From a virus: a stretch of DNA of 43,611 bases. The stretch covers positions 1 through 43,611 of the IMG/VR virus record IMGVR_UViG_3300034198_016666, one strand, 5' to 3'. The translations under genes were made by a program, and so were the position numbers. Positions 21,848 to 30,988 of the stretch are shown here, one piece after another; position 1 is the first letter of the stretch, and the number at the start of each line of letters is the position of its first letter. The notes under the pieces were generated by a model. It worked only from the letters and a program-made list of their open reading frames with translations, did no database searches and was not told where the DNA came from.

Positions 21848-22972
21848 ATGAATTTCCGCTTCAAAGCGCTTGGCGCAAAGCCAAACGAAAACGATGTGGT
21901 CATTGAAGGGTATGCAAACTACTTTGCAAGAGATGCCTACAATGAGCGCATGGACCCGATGAGCGTAAAACTAGAGCGCTACAAAAAGAACCCCATCCTG
22001 CTTTTCAACCACGATATGAACTATCCTATCGGTCGTGTTGTTGAAGTGACCCGTAAAGAAGACGGCTTGTACGTCAAGGCTGCGGTTTCTGGCGTGGACC
22101 ATGATAAGGTGTCCTATATCCGTGAACTCGTTAAGGACGGCACTCTTTGCACGTTTTCTGTACGATTCGCTGACGAGACAGTTGAGGAAGATCCGCAAAC
22201 TGGTGGTAAGCTCATCAAGGATTGGGAATTGCAGGAGCTTTCGATTGTAAGCATACCAGCGCAGCCCGACTCGACTTTTTCGCTCTCTAATTACAAATCT
22301 CTGAGGGATCTGCGTATGGACGTGTTGAAAGCCAAGGGCGCCATGGTGGCCGAGTATGTTCAAGGTCACATGGACAAGGTGGATATTGAGAAGTCTGAGT
22401 TACTTGAAAAGCTCATGCAGCTTTCCGGCCTTTCAGAGGTAGAGTTGAGTGAAACTTTGGCTGGTAACGTCACGCCTGTTTCCGAATCCTTCATGGCCGC
22501 CTGCGCTGAAGTCCTTGGCTGCGACCTCCAGAAGCTCGACGAGTTGAATGGGCAGGATGTTGAAGCTGAGAAATCCAAGCCCAAAGAAGAAGATAAAGAG
22601 AAGGCAGATAGCCCTGAGCTTCAGGCGTGTGTCTCTGAGAAAATCCCGAAACTGATTCAAGAAGGATACGCACAGGATCAGGCAACAGCGATGGCCTACG
22701 ATATGTGTGGTAAGAAGTCGGCCTGTGATTGCTCTAGCGAGGGAGGCGTCAAAGAGTTGGCCAACGAAAACCCAGTTTTGATGATCATGCAAAGCCAACT
22801 TGAAATGCTCGGGTCGCTTAATGCTAAGATGGAGATGCTCATCAAGGCGGTTGAGGCGATGGCTGGATCGCAACCGGAGCCTAAATTAGAGCAAACCATG
22901 ACTGAAGTGAGTGCAGAGTACCAGAAAATGATCTCTGACTATCAAGAACGCATTAAGGCTTTATTGGATTGA
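21848..22972 (+). CDS. Prohead maturation protease (HK97 family) with C-terminal extension
   Basis: 374-residue protein. The N-terminal 160 residues are a herpes/HK97-type serine protease: YANYFARDAYNERMDPMSV, the catalytic His in LLFNHDMNYPIGRV and Ser in TLCTFSVRFAD, then WELQELSIVSIPAQP. It would cleave capsid and scaffold during maturation. The C-terminal half includes an acidic Lys/Glu linker, then CVSEKIPKLIQEGYAQDQAT with MAYDMC, a module I recall from other head proteins, and a final coiled coil that may act as scaffold. ATG 21848 has GGAG six bases upstream. Confidence 0.85.
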   Translation: MNFRFKALGAKPNENDVVIEGYANYFARDAYNERMDPMSVKLERYKKNPILLFNHDMNYPIGRVVEVTRKEDGLYVKAAVSGVDHDKVSYIRELVKDGTLCTFSVRFADETVEEDPQTGGKLIKDWELQELSIVSIPAQPDSTFSLSNYKSLRDLRMDVLKAKGAMVAEYVQGHMDKVDIEKSELLEKLMQLSGLSEVELSETLAGNVTPVSESFMAACAEVLGCDLQKLDELNGQDVEAEKSKPKEEDKEKADSPELQACVSEKIPKLIQEGYAQDQATAMAYDMCGKKSACDCSSEGGVKELANENPVLMIMQSQLEMLGSLNAKMEMLIKAVEAMAGSQPEPKLEQTMTEVSAEYQKMISDYQERIKALLD

Positions 22973-22991
22973 AATAAAAGTGTGCTATTTT
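22964..22991 (+). promoter_or_regulatory. Putative promoter of the major capsid gene
   Basis: TTGGAT (22964-22969), a 16-base spacer, then TATTTT (22986-22991) preceded by TG, an extended -10. It lies in the 77-base gap before the capsid gene, whose product is needed in large amounts. Similar extended -10 motifs occur in gaps at 31419 and 32731. Confidence 0.42.
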
Positions 22992-23049
22992 GAGTCGAGG
23001 CAAGAAGCCAAAGACCTAGTTTGTTTTCCTTTGAAGGAAGGTACGTTTC

Positions 23050-24402
23050 ATGGATAAGAAGCTCGAAGAAATGAAAGCAGAGTTGGATTCTAAGATTGCT
23101 GAACTTGAGAAAATGAAGTCTGTTGGCATTTTGGGCCAATCAAAAAGCACTTCTGACGAAGCTCGCTTGATGGGCGCTTTCGGCGCATCGTCACTTGAGA
23201 AGCTGATGAACACAAACGTCGCTGATAGCCGTTTCGCTCACGTCAGCGATAACGCTAAGGCAACAGTTCTGGCTATCAAGCGCGACCTCGACGTTTCTCG
23301 CGCTATCGGTCAAATCTTTCACGGTGCAGAACTCGACAGCGAAGCGCGTCATGGCCGCGTTAAGGGCGTCCTTGATAACAGCTTTGCCCGCGAAGTGGAC
23401 CTCAAAGGCCGCTTGAAGGCATTCGGATCGACAGTCGTTGGTGCGGGCGATGAACTCGTTCCTACACTTGTGGCCGCTAACTTTATTGAAGAGTACGAGT
23501 TGTTGAAGAAGGTTCAAGGATTGTTCAAATCCCTAAACATGCCTTCGGCTACTTGGGAACTTCCACTCCAAACTAAGGTAACAACCGCACGTTTGGTTGG
23601 CGAAGGCGCTGCCGCTACCGAAGCAAATTTCGGTACTGACAAAGCAATCATGACAGCCAAAAAGTTCAACGAGTATTTCATCCTTCCAGAAGAACTGGAT
23701 GCTGACTCGGCCGCACCCATACTGAGCCTCGCACGATCCGAAGTAATTGAGGCCCAGGCTCGCGCGATCGAACGCGCAATCCTAGAAGGTGATATCACCG
23801 CTCCTCACATGGACAGCGACGTTCTTGGCGTTGATGACGCTCGTAAAGCTTGGAAGGGTCTTCGTAAGGCCGCTCTCGCAGCAGCTTCGTCTGTCGACTT
23901 CACAGGCGGCGGCGTAACAAAGCTCGGACTCGACGCTATGCGTAAGAAAATGAGCAAGTACGGCGTTAACCCTGCTGAGCTTGTCTACCTCGTTGGCTCA
24001 AGCGCTTACAGCCAGATGCTCAACATCGACGAAGTGACATCAATCGACAAGATTGGTGCAGCAGCTACGATGGTTAAGGGCGCGCTTAGCATGTATCGCG
24101 GTTCGCCAATCGTTGTTTCTGAGTTCATTCGTGAAGACTTGAACGACGCTGGTGTACACGATGGCGTGACAACCAACCGCACCTACCTCTTGCTCGTCAA
24201 CGCTAAGCGGTTCTATATGGGCCAAAGAGCGCCGATCAAGGTCATGGTGAAGCAAGACTCTCGTCCTGAGTACGATCGCTGGCAGTTGGTTTCGTACCAA
24301 CGCGCTGCGTTCGTTGGCCACAAGCAAGCGGGCGAATCTCTAGCGGGCGGAGGCGTCTCGGCTGAGCGTTCAGTGGTTATCGGTATCGACATCCTCTCCT
24401 AA
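23050..24402 (+). CDS. Major capsid protein, HK97 fold
   Basis: 450-residue protein with the order and features of HK97-type capsids: a short N-terminal coiled coil (KLEEMKAELDSKIAELEKM), then the conserved FIEEYELLKKVQGLFKSLNM, WELPLQTKVTTARLVGEGAA and a C-terminal RAPIKVMVKQDSRPEYDRWQ. It follows the protease gene and has its own candidate promoter and a terminator after it, giving a monocistronic unit. GAAGGAAGG upstream supports ATG 23050. The protease would remove an N-terminal arm; the cleavage site is not evident. Confidence 0.9.
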   Translation: MDKKLEEMKAELDSKIAELEKMKSVGILGQSKSTSDEARLMGAFGASSLEKLMNTNVADSRFAHVSDNAKATVLAIKRDLDVSRAIGQIFHGAELDSEARHGRVKGVLDNSFAREVDLKGRLKAFGSTVVGAGDELVPTLVAANFIEEYELLKKVQGLFKSLNMPSATWELPLQTKVTTARLVGEGAAATEANFGTDKAIMTAKKFNEYFILPEELDADSAAPILSLARSEVIEAQARAIERAILEGDITAPHMDSDVLGVDDARKAWKGLRKAALAAASSVDFTGGGVTKLGLDAMRKKMSKYGVNPAELVYLVGSSAYSQMLNIDEVTSIDKIGAAATMVKGALSMYRGSPIVVSEFIREDLNDAGVHDGVTTNRTYLLLVNAKRFYMGQRAPIKVMVKQDSRPEYDRWQLVSYQRAAFVGHKQAGESLAGGGVSAERSVVIGIDILS

Positions 24403-24423
24403 TCACCGATAATTAGGTAAGAT

Positions 24424-24446
24424 GGGGGCGTAAGCCCCCTTTTTTT
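24424..24446 (+). terminator. Rho-independent terminator after the capsid gene
   Basis: Perfect stem GGGGGC/GCCCCC with GTAA loop followed by seven T. A weaker inverted repeat (CCTAAT/ATTAGG) lies just before it at the capsid stop. Confidence 0.9.
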
Positions 24447-24462
24447 ATGCCTGGAGCGCCAG

Positions 24463-25704
24463 ATGAGCATTATCAATCTGCCTTTTGTTCAATTTGGTGA
24501 GTTTCAGTCGATCACCTTATTTGAAATTGATTCACGCGCACCGAACACCTATCGCATTCCGCTTCAAGTACGGGGGAACTCAATCCTCAGTTCCCTCCTT
24601 GTCACGGAAATGGACCCAGGCGCGACCATAAAGGTTAACTATTTCCAGACAACATCCGGAAATGAGATCACTGAGCGTTCCGAGCTTTCAGGGCATACGA
24701 TTAAAACTTTGCCGGACATGGAAGCCGACACGATTATCGTCGCGCGGATGCACTTTAAGCCCGTCTGCGAAGTGGTTATTGAAGGCGGCAACGTCAAGTT
24801 CGGCCTCATGGCCACGATGGTTTCCGCCTTTGCTTCCGATATCGAAAGCTCGCTTTTCCTTGACAGCTATCTCACACAAGGAAAAGAGCGCGGTATCCCG
24901 ATCATGTCCTTTGATCAGGAAACAGGACAACTGAATTTCATTCGCTCAAAAGGCGGAAATTTAATTGTCAACGAGGAGCTTGGTGATCCCCTACATCTCA
25001 AACATTCAGGAAGTCTTAACAAGGACGATGATCTTGTTGTTTTCTCGCATCAAAGTTTCACAAAATCATTCAAGGTAACTCAATTCACGGCAGTCTCGGC
25101 GAGTGATTACAGATTCTCTATTTTTTCTGACGGCGAGTTGATTATTTCGAGTCGAACAAGTCAATATCAACCGCAATCTGATCAGCACCTAGAACCGCAT
25201 CGTATTGTTCCCGTGAACGCTATCCTCACCGTCAAAGCAAACCGTCTGACAAATACGAACGACGGAACCTTTGATGTATATTTGAGAGGGTATGAATTTA
25301 TAGATGAGGCTGAAATGGCTAGTTTGACCAAAGTTGTATTCAACAAAACAGGCTCTCTCATCTTTCCATTCAAGGCAGTCGCTTGGAAAGATGACAACTC
25401 AATTGCGCTTGCAGATGCTGATGGAATTGGAGTTGATGATTTCGCTGGTATCACGCAATCAGGCATCTCAAATCTTGGTTACGGCCTTGTTTACAAGGTC
25501 GGCGAAGTTCCTGGCGCGCTTGTCGGCAAGGGTGCGGTCGCTGGCCAGTCTGTCTATCTCTCGACAACACCGGGCGAGTTGACGCTGACAGCTCCTTTGT
25601 CTGGAACTGTCTTCAGAATTGGCCGCGCTGAACCCCCAAGCGGAGGCGCAGAGGGAGAAGCGACATCACTCTTTATCGACCCACAAATAATTTCTGAGGA
25701 TTAA
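24463..25704 (+). CDS. Capsid-associated (decoration-like) virion protein
   Basis: 413-residue, beta-rich protein downstream of the capsid gene. The first 300 residues are not recognised (VQFGEFQSITLFEIDSRAPN, QTTSGNEITERSELSGHTIK). The C-terminal 90 residues form a compact module with NSIALADADGIGVDDFAGIT and VGKGAVAGQSVYLSTT, which recurs in the fibre-like protein at 25906 and more distantly at 42353, and is reminiscent of DUF2190-type decoration domains. GGAG upstream supports the start. Probably binds the mature capsid surface. Confidence 0.6.
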   Translation: MSIINLPFVQFGEFQSITLFEIDSRAPNTYRIPLQVRGNSILSSLLVTEMDPGATIKVNYFQTTSGNEITERSELSGHTIKTLPDMEADTIIVARMHFKPVCEVVIEGGNVKFGLMATMVSAFASDIESSLFLDSYLTQGKERGIPIMSFDQETGQLNFIRSKGGNLIVNEELGDPLHLKHSGSLNKDDDLVVFSHQSFTKSFKVTQFTAVSASDYRFSIFSDGELIISSRTSQYQPQSDQHLEPHRIVPVNAILTVKANRLTNTNDGTFDVYLRGYEFIDEAEMASLTKVVFNKTGSLIFPFKAVAWKDDNSIALADADGIGVDDFAGITQSGISNLGYGLVYKVGEVPGALVGKGAVAGQSVYLSTTPGELTLTAPLSGTVFRIGRAEPPSGGAEGEATSLFIDPQIISED

Positions 25705-25705
25705 A

Positions 25706-25903
25706 ATGAGCGAAGAAACTCGCAAGATATTCATTGAAGGAAAGCCTGTAGATTATATAAAAGACGACCAAAAATTGACGAACTTCTTTGAAGAATTTGA
25801 TGATAAAGTATTCCAATCTGCTGAAAAGCAGTTCAAAGAAATATGCGAAAAATTTGATGTTGATGCTTCTTTCACGGTCTTAATTAAATTCAAGGAGGAA
25901 TGA
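25706..25903 (+). CDS. Small acidic protein
   Basis: 65-residue charged protein (EFDDKVFQSAEKQFKEICEK), probably helical with a final strand SFTVLIKFKEE. GAGGA precedes ATG 25706, one base after the upstream stop. It sits between capsid-associated and fibre genes; no family recognised. Confidence 0.62.
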   Translation: MSEETRKIFIEGKPVDYIKDDQKLTNFFEEFDDKVFQSAEKQFKEICEKFDVDASFTVLIKFKEE

Positions 25904-25905
25904 AT

Positions 25906-28758
25906 ATGGCCACGCAGAATTTTCAGTTGATTCATTGGGATGGTACAAAGCAAAAGCGTTCTGACTCTCAGTCTATGGAACTCAAACTCGGTAAGTTGGC
26001 TATTGGCTCACTTGCTGACATTCGCGAAGTTTCTGGCAAGCTCGACTTTGCTGGAATTGCCTTGACAAACCTTGGCGCTCCATCGGTTGATTCTGATGCA
26101 GCTACAAAGAAATTTGTTGATGACTCAATTGCTGCAATCAGTTCCGGTTCACTGGCTGCTTTGGAAGCAGATGTAGACCAACTTCAAACTGATTTAGCTC
26201 AAGAGATTCTTGATCGTGCCGCTGGAGATGTAAGCACTCTCGCTTCTGCTGAAGCGTATGCAGATACAAAAATTGCTGATTTGATTAACTCAGCTCCACC
26301 AATTCTTGACACATTGAAAGAAATCGCAACGGCTCTTGGAAATGATGGTAACTTTGCGACCACAATCACCAACAGCATCGCCGCTGTTCAAGGTGAAGTT
26401 GACGCAGTTGAACTTGCTTTGGCTGCTGAGACGCTGGCTCGTCAAACTGCCGATACCGGACTTAGTTCGCGATTGACAGCACTTGAGACTTTTAAAGATT
26501 CTCAGGTTCTGTTTGTGAGCAAGTCCGGAAGCGATGTGACTGGTACAGGTGGACAGCACAAGCCATTTGCAAGCGTTGGCGCTGCCTTGGCTGCAATCAC
26601 GGACGCATCTCCGACCAAGCGTTACCTCATCAAAGTTCTTGCTGGTGCATATACTGAAGGCGCAATCGCGCTCAAAGCGAACGTGTTCATTTGCGGTGAC
26701 CAAAAAGAAGCGGTTCGCATTAGCGCATCGAGCTTTGCTCTTGCGTCTGACTTCAGCGGAAGCGGTGACCATCGTTCCGGTATGTCCAAGCTGATAATCG
26801 CAGCAGGAAACTGCAATTTTGATTGGTCTGCTGTAACTTCAGCGGCAGGAAAATTGTACTTCAGCGAAGTCTCTACAAATGGAAGCGTTACTCTTACAGG
26901 CCACAACAACGCAATCGCTCAAGCGCAGTTTGACTCTTGCTTGTTCTATAGCAATATCACAATCAGCGGCATCAATGTTGGCGTTTTCAATAACAACATT
27001 TGCTTCGGAAACATCACTCTGAACCAACATCCAAACGGCGGAATGGCTACCATTCTTGCTGCAACTGGTGGACAAGTTGGTGGAACTGTCACGCTGACGA
27101 CAACTGTCAACGATTTCAATCGTCGCTGTTCTTTGTTCGCGAAGAACTTCTACATGGAATATGTCACCATCAACGGTGCGTCTTCTTATGCAGACATGAA
27201 CGAAGGTTCGCTGCCTCGCTCATATGACCGTATCGTTTCTCAGAACGGCGGAAACATTGTTTACATAACATCGAGCGCACCTCACGCAGCAAACGTGAGA
27301 AACCTCGGTGAAGCTGGCAAGCAATATACCTATGTGTTCGGTTATGTTCACGCTTCCAGTGACAGTGATTTGTACCTCATCTCGATGGGCGCAGATTACA
27401 ATCCTTCAAATACTGGCCGCTCCATATTCTTAGAAGCAGACAGTTACGGCCTTGCTGCAAACGTCAACGGCGGAGACATCAATCTTACTACAGCAGCAGT
27501 TTCAGGAACTGGTGTTCGCGGTAAGTTGAAACTTGATGGTCGTGTCATTGATGTTTCGGCGAAAAAGATTGTTGACCTTGCTTCTGGTACAGACTCAACC
27601 GACGCAGTGAACAAAGGACAACTTGATGTTGTTGCTGGCGCTGTTTCAACCGAGCAATCAAGAGCTGAAGCTGCTGAAGCTGCACTCGACGGCCGCCTTG
27701 ATACAATTGAAGGCTCAGGCGCTGGTTCAATTGCAAAAGCACAAGCTGATGCACAAGATTACGCTGATGCCGCCGTGTTGGTTGAGAAGACACGCGCTGA
27801 AGGTGTTGAAGCTGGACTGCAATCTGATGTTGATGATGTTGCTGCTGACTTAGCGCAAGAAATACTTGACCGAGCATCGGCAGTCTCCGCTGAACAAGAC
27901 AGAGCGGAAGCCGCTGAATTGGCTCTTCAAGGAGACGTTGACGCGGTTGCAGCAGACCTCGCTCAGGAACTTCTTGATCGTGCGGCTGCTGATACTGCGC
28001 TCCAAGGTGAAATTGATGCCGTCGAAGGTGACTTGGCACAAGAACTCCTTGATAGAGCGGCTGCCGACACAGCACTGCAAGGTGAAGTCGATGCTGTGGA
28101 ATCCGCACTTGCGCAAGAATTGCTTGACCGCGCTGCTGCTGACACCGCTTTGGATGGCCGCCTGGACGTTATCGAAGGAAGCGGAGCGGGATCTATCGCT
28201 AAGGCTCAAGCTGATGCTGAAGACTTTGCCGACGCAGCCGTTCTTGTCGAAAAGACTCGCGCTGAAGCTGCTGAGTTGGCTTTGCAAGGCGAAGTGGACG
28301 CTGTTGAAGGTGACTTGGCTCAGGAAATTCTCGACAGAGCATCTGCTGTTTCTGCTGTTCAAGGCGAAATCGACGCTCTTGAAGCGGTTGTTGCTGACTT
28401 GAACTTCGTTACCAAGACCGCTGATGAAGCAATCGCTGCTGGAAAAATTTGCTACATCAAGAGCAATGGAAACATCGCACTTGCTGATGCTGACTTGGAT
28501 ATGAGCGACGCCGCTTTGGTCATCGCATTTGAAGCAATCGCTTCGGCTGCTTCTGGCAAAGTTGTTATCAAGGAAGGAACCGTTGTCGGCGGCTTCTCTG
28601 GGCTTGTTCCAGGCAAGAAGTGCTTCGTTTCCAAGACCGCTGGTGGAGTTGTCCAAGTGTTGACTGGCTTTGAGTCAGGAAACTCGGTTTACTGCGTCGG
28701 ACGTGCTATCTCTGCTTCAGAGATTGCCTTCCAACCTGTCTATGAGTTTGAATACTGA
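25906..28758 (+). CDS. Fibre-like virion protein with beta-helix domain and coiled-coil repeats
   Basis: 950-residue fibre, probably trimeric. Around residues 205-290 it enters a pectate-lyase-like parallel beta helix (VLFVSKSGSDVTGTGGQHKP, then FASVGAALAAI), continuing to about 540. Residues about 585-830 contain a coiled-coil stalk with a 25-residue repeat, ALQGE.DAVEGDLAQELLDR plus AAADT, and two copies of a GRLD.IEGSGAGSIAKAQAD segment. The C-terminus is the IALADAD module shared with the preceding capsid-associated protein. Position among head genes suggests a head fibre; a tail fibre or depolymerase is possible. ATG 25906 has AAGGAGG seven bases upstream; ATG 25900 is too close. Confidence 0.72.
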   Translation: MATQNFQLIHWDGTKQKRSDSQSMELKLGKLAIGSLADIREVSGKLDFAGIALTNLGAPSVDSDAATKKFVDDSIAAISSGSLAALEADVDQLQTDLAQEILDRAAGDVSTLASAEAYADTKIADLINSAPPILDTLKEIATALGNDGNFATTITNSIAAVQGEVDAVELALAAETLARQTADTGLSSRLTALETFKDSQVLFVSKSGSDVTGTGGQHKPFASVGAALAAITDASPTKRYLIKVLAGAYTEGAIALKANVFICGDQKEAVRISASSFALASDFSGSGDHRSGMSKLIIAAGNCNFDWSAVTSAAGKLYFSEVSTNGSVTLTGHNNAIAQAQFDSCLFYSNITISGINVGVFNNNICFGNITLNQHPNGGMATILAATGGQVGGTVTLTTTVNDFNRRCSLFAKNFYMEYVTINGASSYADMNEGSLPRSYDRIVSQNGGNIVYITSSAPHAANVRNLGEAGKQYTYVFGYVHASSDSDLYLISMGADYNPSNTGRSIFLEADSYGLAANVNGGDINLTTAAVSGTGVRGKLKLDGRVIDVSAKKIVDLASGTDSTDAVNKGQLDVVAGAVSTEQSRAEAAEAALDGRLDTIEGSGAGSIAKAQADAQDYADAAVLVEKTRAEGVEAGLQSDVDDVAADLAQEILDRASAVSAEQDRAEAAELALQGDVDAVAADLAQELLDRAAADTALQGEIDAVEGDLAQELLDRAAADTALQGEVDAVESALAQELLDRAAADTALDGRLDVIEGSGAGSIAKAQADAEDFADAAVLVEKTRAEAAELALQGEVDAVEGDLAQEILDRASAVSAVQGEIDALEAVVADLNFVTKTADEAIAAGKICYIKSNGNIALADADLDMSDAALVIAFEAIASAASGKVVIKEGTVVGGFSGLVPGKKCFVSKTAGGVVQVLTGFESGNSVYCVGRAISASEIAFQPVYEFEY

Positions 28759-28765
28759 TAAACTG

Positions 28766-28792
28766 GAGAGCGGAGCAATCCGCTCTCTTTTT
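28766..28792 (+). terminator. Rho-independent terminator after the fibre gene
   Basis: Perfect nine-base stem GAGAGCGGA/TCCGCTCTC with GCAA loop followed by five T, directly after the fibre stop. Confidence 0.9.
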
Positions 28793-28808
28793 ATTAAGGA
28801 TTAGGACA

Positions 28809-29612
28809 ATGACTCAACGACTCATTGCGGTTGATGACATTACCGGAAAGCGCAGTCTTATTGACGTGCCTTCTGGTGGAGGCATTGATCCAGACGTTCA
28901 ATCATTCACGGCAAATGGAACGTGGACAAAGCCAGCCGACTGCAAGCAAGTGCGAGTCATCCTCATTGGCGGAGGCGGAGGCGGAGGCTCTGGAATGTAC
29001 GGCACTGCTGGCTCACAATGCGGTGGAGCCGGTGGTTCTGGCGGCGCTTATATCGTCAAAGATTTCTTGGCTTCTGACCTCACGTCCACCGTCTCTGTCA
29101 CGGTCGGCACTGGAGGCGCTGGTGGCGCTGCTGTTTCAACCAACGGCTACAATGGCAAAGACGGCTCTGATGGAGTCGCAACAACTTTTGGCTCCTACGC
29201 TAAGGCTTTCGGTGGCAAAGGTGGGGCAGGCGGCTGCGAGTTTGTCTCTGGCCGCATGAATTTCTTCTTCTCCGAAGGTGGAGCGGCTCAGGCTGGTGGC
29301 GTTCGTGGTGCTGGAGGCTCTCTCCTTGCAGGACAGTCCGCTGCAAATACCGTGAATGCGCCTTCGTCTGGAGGTGCTGGTGGTGGAATTATCACGTCCT
29401 CGCAAGGCGGAGGCTCTGGTGGAACTGCTGATATTGGTCCGGGCGGCTCGGGTGGTGCAGGAGGATACTCTCGTGCCACTGGAGCGGGTGATTCCGGCAT
29501 TGCTGGCTCTGTAAGCGGTGGTGGTGGTGGAGGCGGAGGGGCTTCCAAAGGAACTGCTTCTGGAGCGGGTGGAAACGGCGCTAGAGGTATTTGTATCGTT
29601 ATCGCTTATTGA
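28809..29612 (+). CDS. Glycine-rich virion protein, possible adhesin
   Basis: 267-residue protein. A short N-terminal part includes VQSFTANGTWTKPADCKQVR, the opening strand of the phage glycine-rich domain. It is followed by long Gly/Ala/Ser runs with GGSGGAYIVKDFLASDLTST and VSVTVGTGGAGGAAV. Such sequences can fold as beta strands or polyglycine-II bundles, as in receptor-binding adhesins like S16 gp38. The gene follows the fibre gene, so it may tip or decorate a fibre. AGGA precedes the ATG. Receptor binding is inferred. Confidence 0.66.
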   Translation: MTQRLIAVDDITGKRSLIDVPSGGGIDPDVQSFTANGTWTKPADCKQVRVILIGGGGGGGSGMYGTAGSQCGGAGGSGGAYIVKDFLASDLTSTVSVTVGTGGAGGAAVSTNGYNGKDGSDGVATTFGSYAKAFGGKGGAGGCEFVSGRMNFFFSEGGAAQAGGVRGAGGSLLAGQSAANTVNAPSSGGAGGGIITSSQGGGSGGTADIGPGGSGGAGGYSRATGAGDSGIAGSVSGGGGGGGGASKGTASGAGGNGARGICIVIAY

Positions 29613-29620
29613 GGTGACAA

Positions 29621-29884
29621 ATGAAAAAGCTCAAATACTGTGGACCAGAAGATCATATCGTTGTCTTCCTTGAGCACGGCGCAGTAAAATTCAAAAAAAA
29701 CGAAGTAAAAGAAGTCTCGGACGTATTCGTTCCGAAGGTTCTTGCTATTCAAGGACATAAGTTTGAAATCCTTGTGCCAGAAGAACCAAAGCCGCAAATT
29801 CAAGCGGAGGCAAAAGTTCTTCCCGCAAGAGCGAGGAATCGTCAATTGCCGAAAGCAGAGGTGAAGGATGGCTCTGAACTCTAA
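29621..29884 (+). CDS. Small basic protein in the connector region
   Basis: 87-residue protein: MKKLKYCGPEDHIVVFLEHG, then strands and a Pro/Glu-rich linker (LVPEEPKPQIQAEAKVLPAR). GAGGTG precedes the ATG, and it overlaps the connector gene by 17 bases. It sits where small head-assembly proteins often lie. No family recognised. Confidence 0.62.
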   Translation: MKKLKYCGPEDHIVVFLEHGAVKFKKNEVKEVSDVFVPKVLAIQGHKFEILVPEEPKPQIQAEAKVLPARARNRQLPKAEVKDGSEL

Positions 29885-30491
29885 TGCTCTTGTTACGATT
29901 GCTAATGTAAAAGTGCATCTGGATATCCCTAGTGCAGATGTGAGCCAAGACGCCAAAATTGAGCTTTATATCAACACCGCGAGCGAGCGAATTGAACGCC
30001 ATCTCGACCGCAAGCTGATTTATCAACAACATACCGAACGCCAAGACGGACGCGGTTCAGATAGGGTTATGCTCAAACACTACCCCGCTCAAAAACCTAC
30101 TCAAGTCTTTGACGATCCATCGTGGGATTTTTTGACCCCACTCAACGTGGCTGATTACGATATTGAAGACGCGGGCGTTGTCGTTTTGAAGAGGGCACGC
30201 TTTCAGCGTTCCAATCTCAACGTCAAGGTCATCTACAATGCAGGATATAAGAGTATCGTGGCTCCTGGCTCGGGGCAGGACTTGCCAGCAGACTTGCAAC
30301 ACGCCTGCATATTGCTTGTCGAATGGATGTATCAAATGCGAGCCGACCGTAGGCTTGGCGTCAAAGGGAAGGCTAAGAATCAAGAGAATATTAGCTTTAC
30401 ACAAGGTATGCCGGCGGAGGTTGTGGAACTTCTTGATCCGCATCGTCGGATCGATGCGCCGCTAACACCCGCGTCGGTTGGTAATGTCTAA
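29868..30491 (+). CDS. Head-tail connector (HK97 gp6-like)
   Basis: 207-residue protein of the Phage_connect_1/gp6-like type: NVKVHLDIPSADVSQDAKIE with helix LYINTASERIERHLDRKL, the standard start, and a C-terminal LVEWMYQMRADRRLGVKG. It would form the ring beneath the portal. GAGGTG precedes the ATG. TAATG couples it to the next gene. The order connector, gp10-like, terminator, tail tube is typical. Confidence 0.8.
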   Translation: MALNSNALVTIANVKVHLDIPSADVSQDAKIELYINTASERIERHLDRKLIYQQHTERQDGRGSDRVMLKHYPAQKPTQVFDDPSWDFLTPLNVADYDIEDAGVVVLKRARFQRSNLNVKVIYNAGYKSIVAPGSGQDLPADLQHACILLVEWMYQMRADRRLGVKGKAKNQENISFTQGMPAEVVELLDPHRRIDAPLTPASVGNV

Positions 30492-30988
30492 TGGCAAATG
30501 TTGAGTTTAAGCGCGTGGAGCTTATCGAGCGCCGCCTTGATGCACTCGCTTCACGGCAAACATTGAACACGGCTGGTGAGCGCATTGGTAGATATCTGAC
30601 TGCTCAAATGAAGGTCAATGCGGTTAAACAAAGGATTGGCACCGAGGGCGGTGGATTCGGAAATACGCTAAACGCAATCAATCACCAAGTACGCACATTG
30701 GGCGGAAAAACGATCGTTGAAGCTGGTGTCTATGGCGTTTTCTACGCCCGCTTCCATGAGTATGGAACGCAGAACTACAAACGCACCAATCCTTCACGGA
30801 TTTTGTACCGTATCCTTGAGAACTACAAAACATTGGGTCTTTTGAAGGGTCCAGGTTCCGGTAAAGGCGTGTTTGATATCAGAACCGGACGAATAAAAGA
30901 GCGTCCCTTTATTAGACCTGCCGTGAGCGATAACATGAACACGATTCTTCAGATGCTGCGCGAGGAGATGAACAATGCCAGTAGCTAA
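30491..30988 (+). CDS. HK97 gp10-like tail/neck morphogenesis protein
   Basis: 165-residue basic protein. VYGVFYARFHEYGTQNYKRT and RPFIRPAVSDNM are the gp10-like signature, with an N-terminal helix (VELIERRLDALASRQ). It acts at the head-tail junction. It starts one base inside the preceding stop and overlaps the tail terminator gene by 14 bases. Confidence 0.78.
   Translation: MANVEFKRVELIERRLDALASRQTLNTAGERIGRYLTAQMKVNAVKQRIGTEGGGFGNTLNAINHQVRTLGGKTIVEAGVYGVFYARFHEYGTQNYKRTNPSRILYRILENYKTLGLLKGPGSGKGVFDIRTGRIKERPFIRPAVSDNMNTILQMLREEMNNASS

Noticed and set aside
27545-28656. Long open frames on the minus strand under the fibre gene
   Set aside because: They mirror the repetitive coiled-coil codons of the plus-strand gene (runs of Gln, Leu or Ser), lack ribosome sites and have low complexity.
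29288-29548. Proline-rich minus-strand frame opposite the glycine-rich gene
   Set aside because: Pro runs are simply the complement of Gly codons; no start signal.
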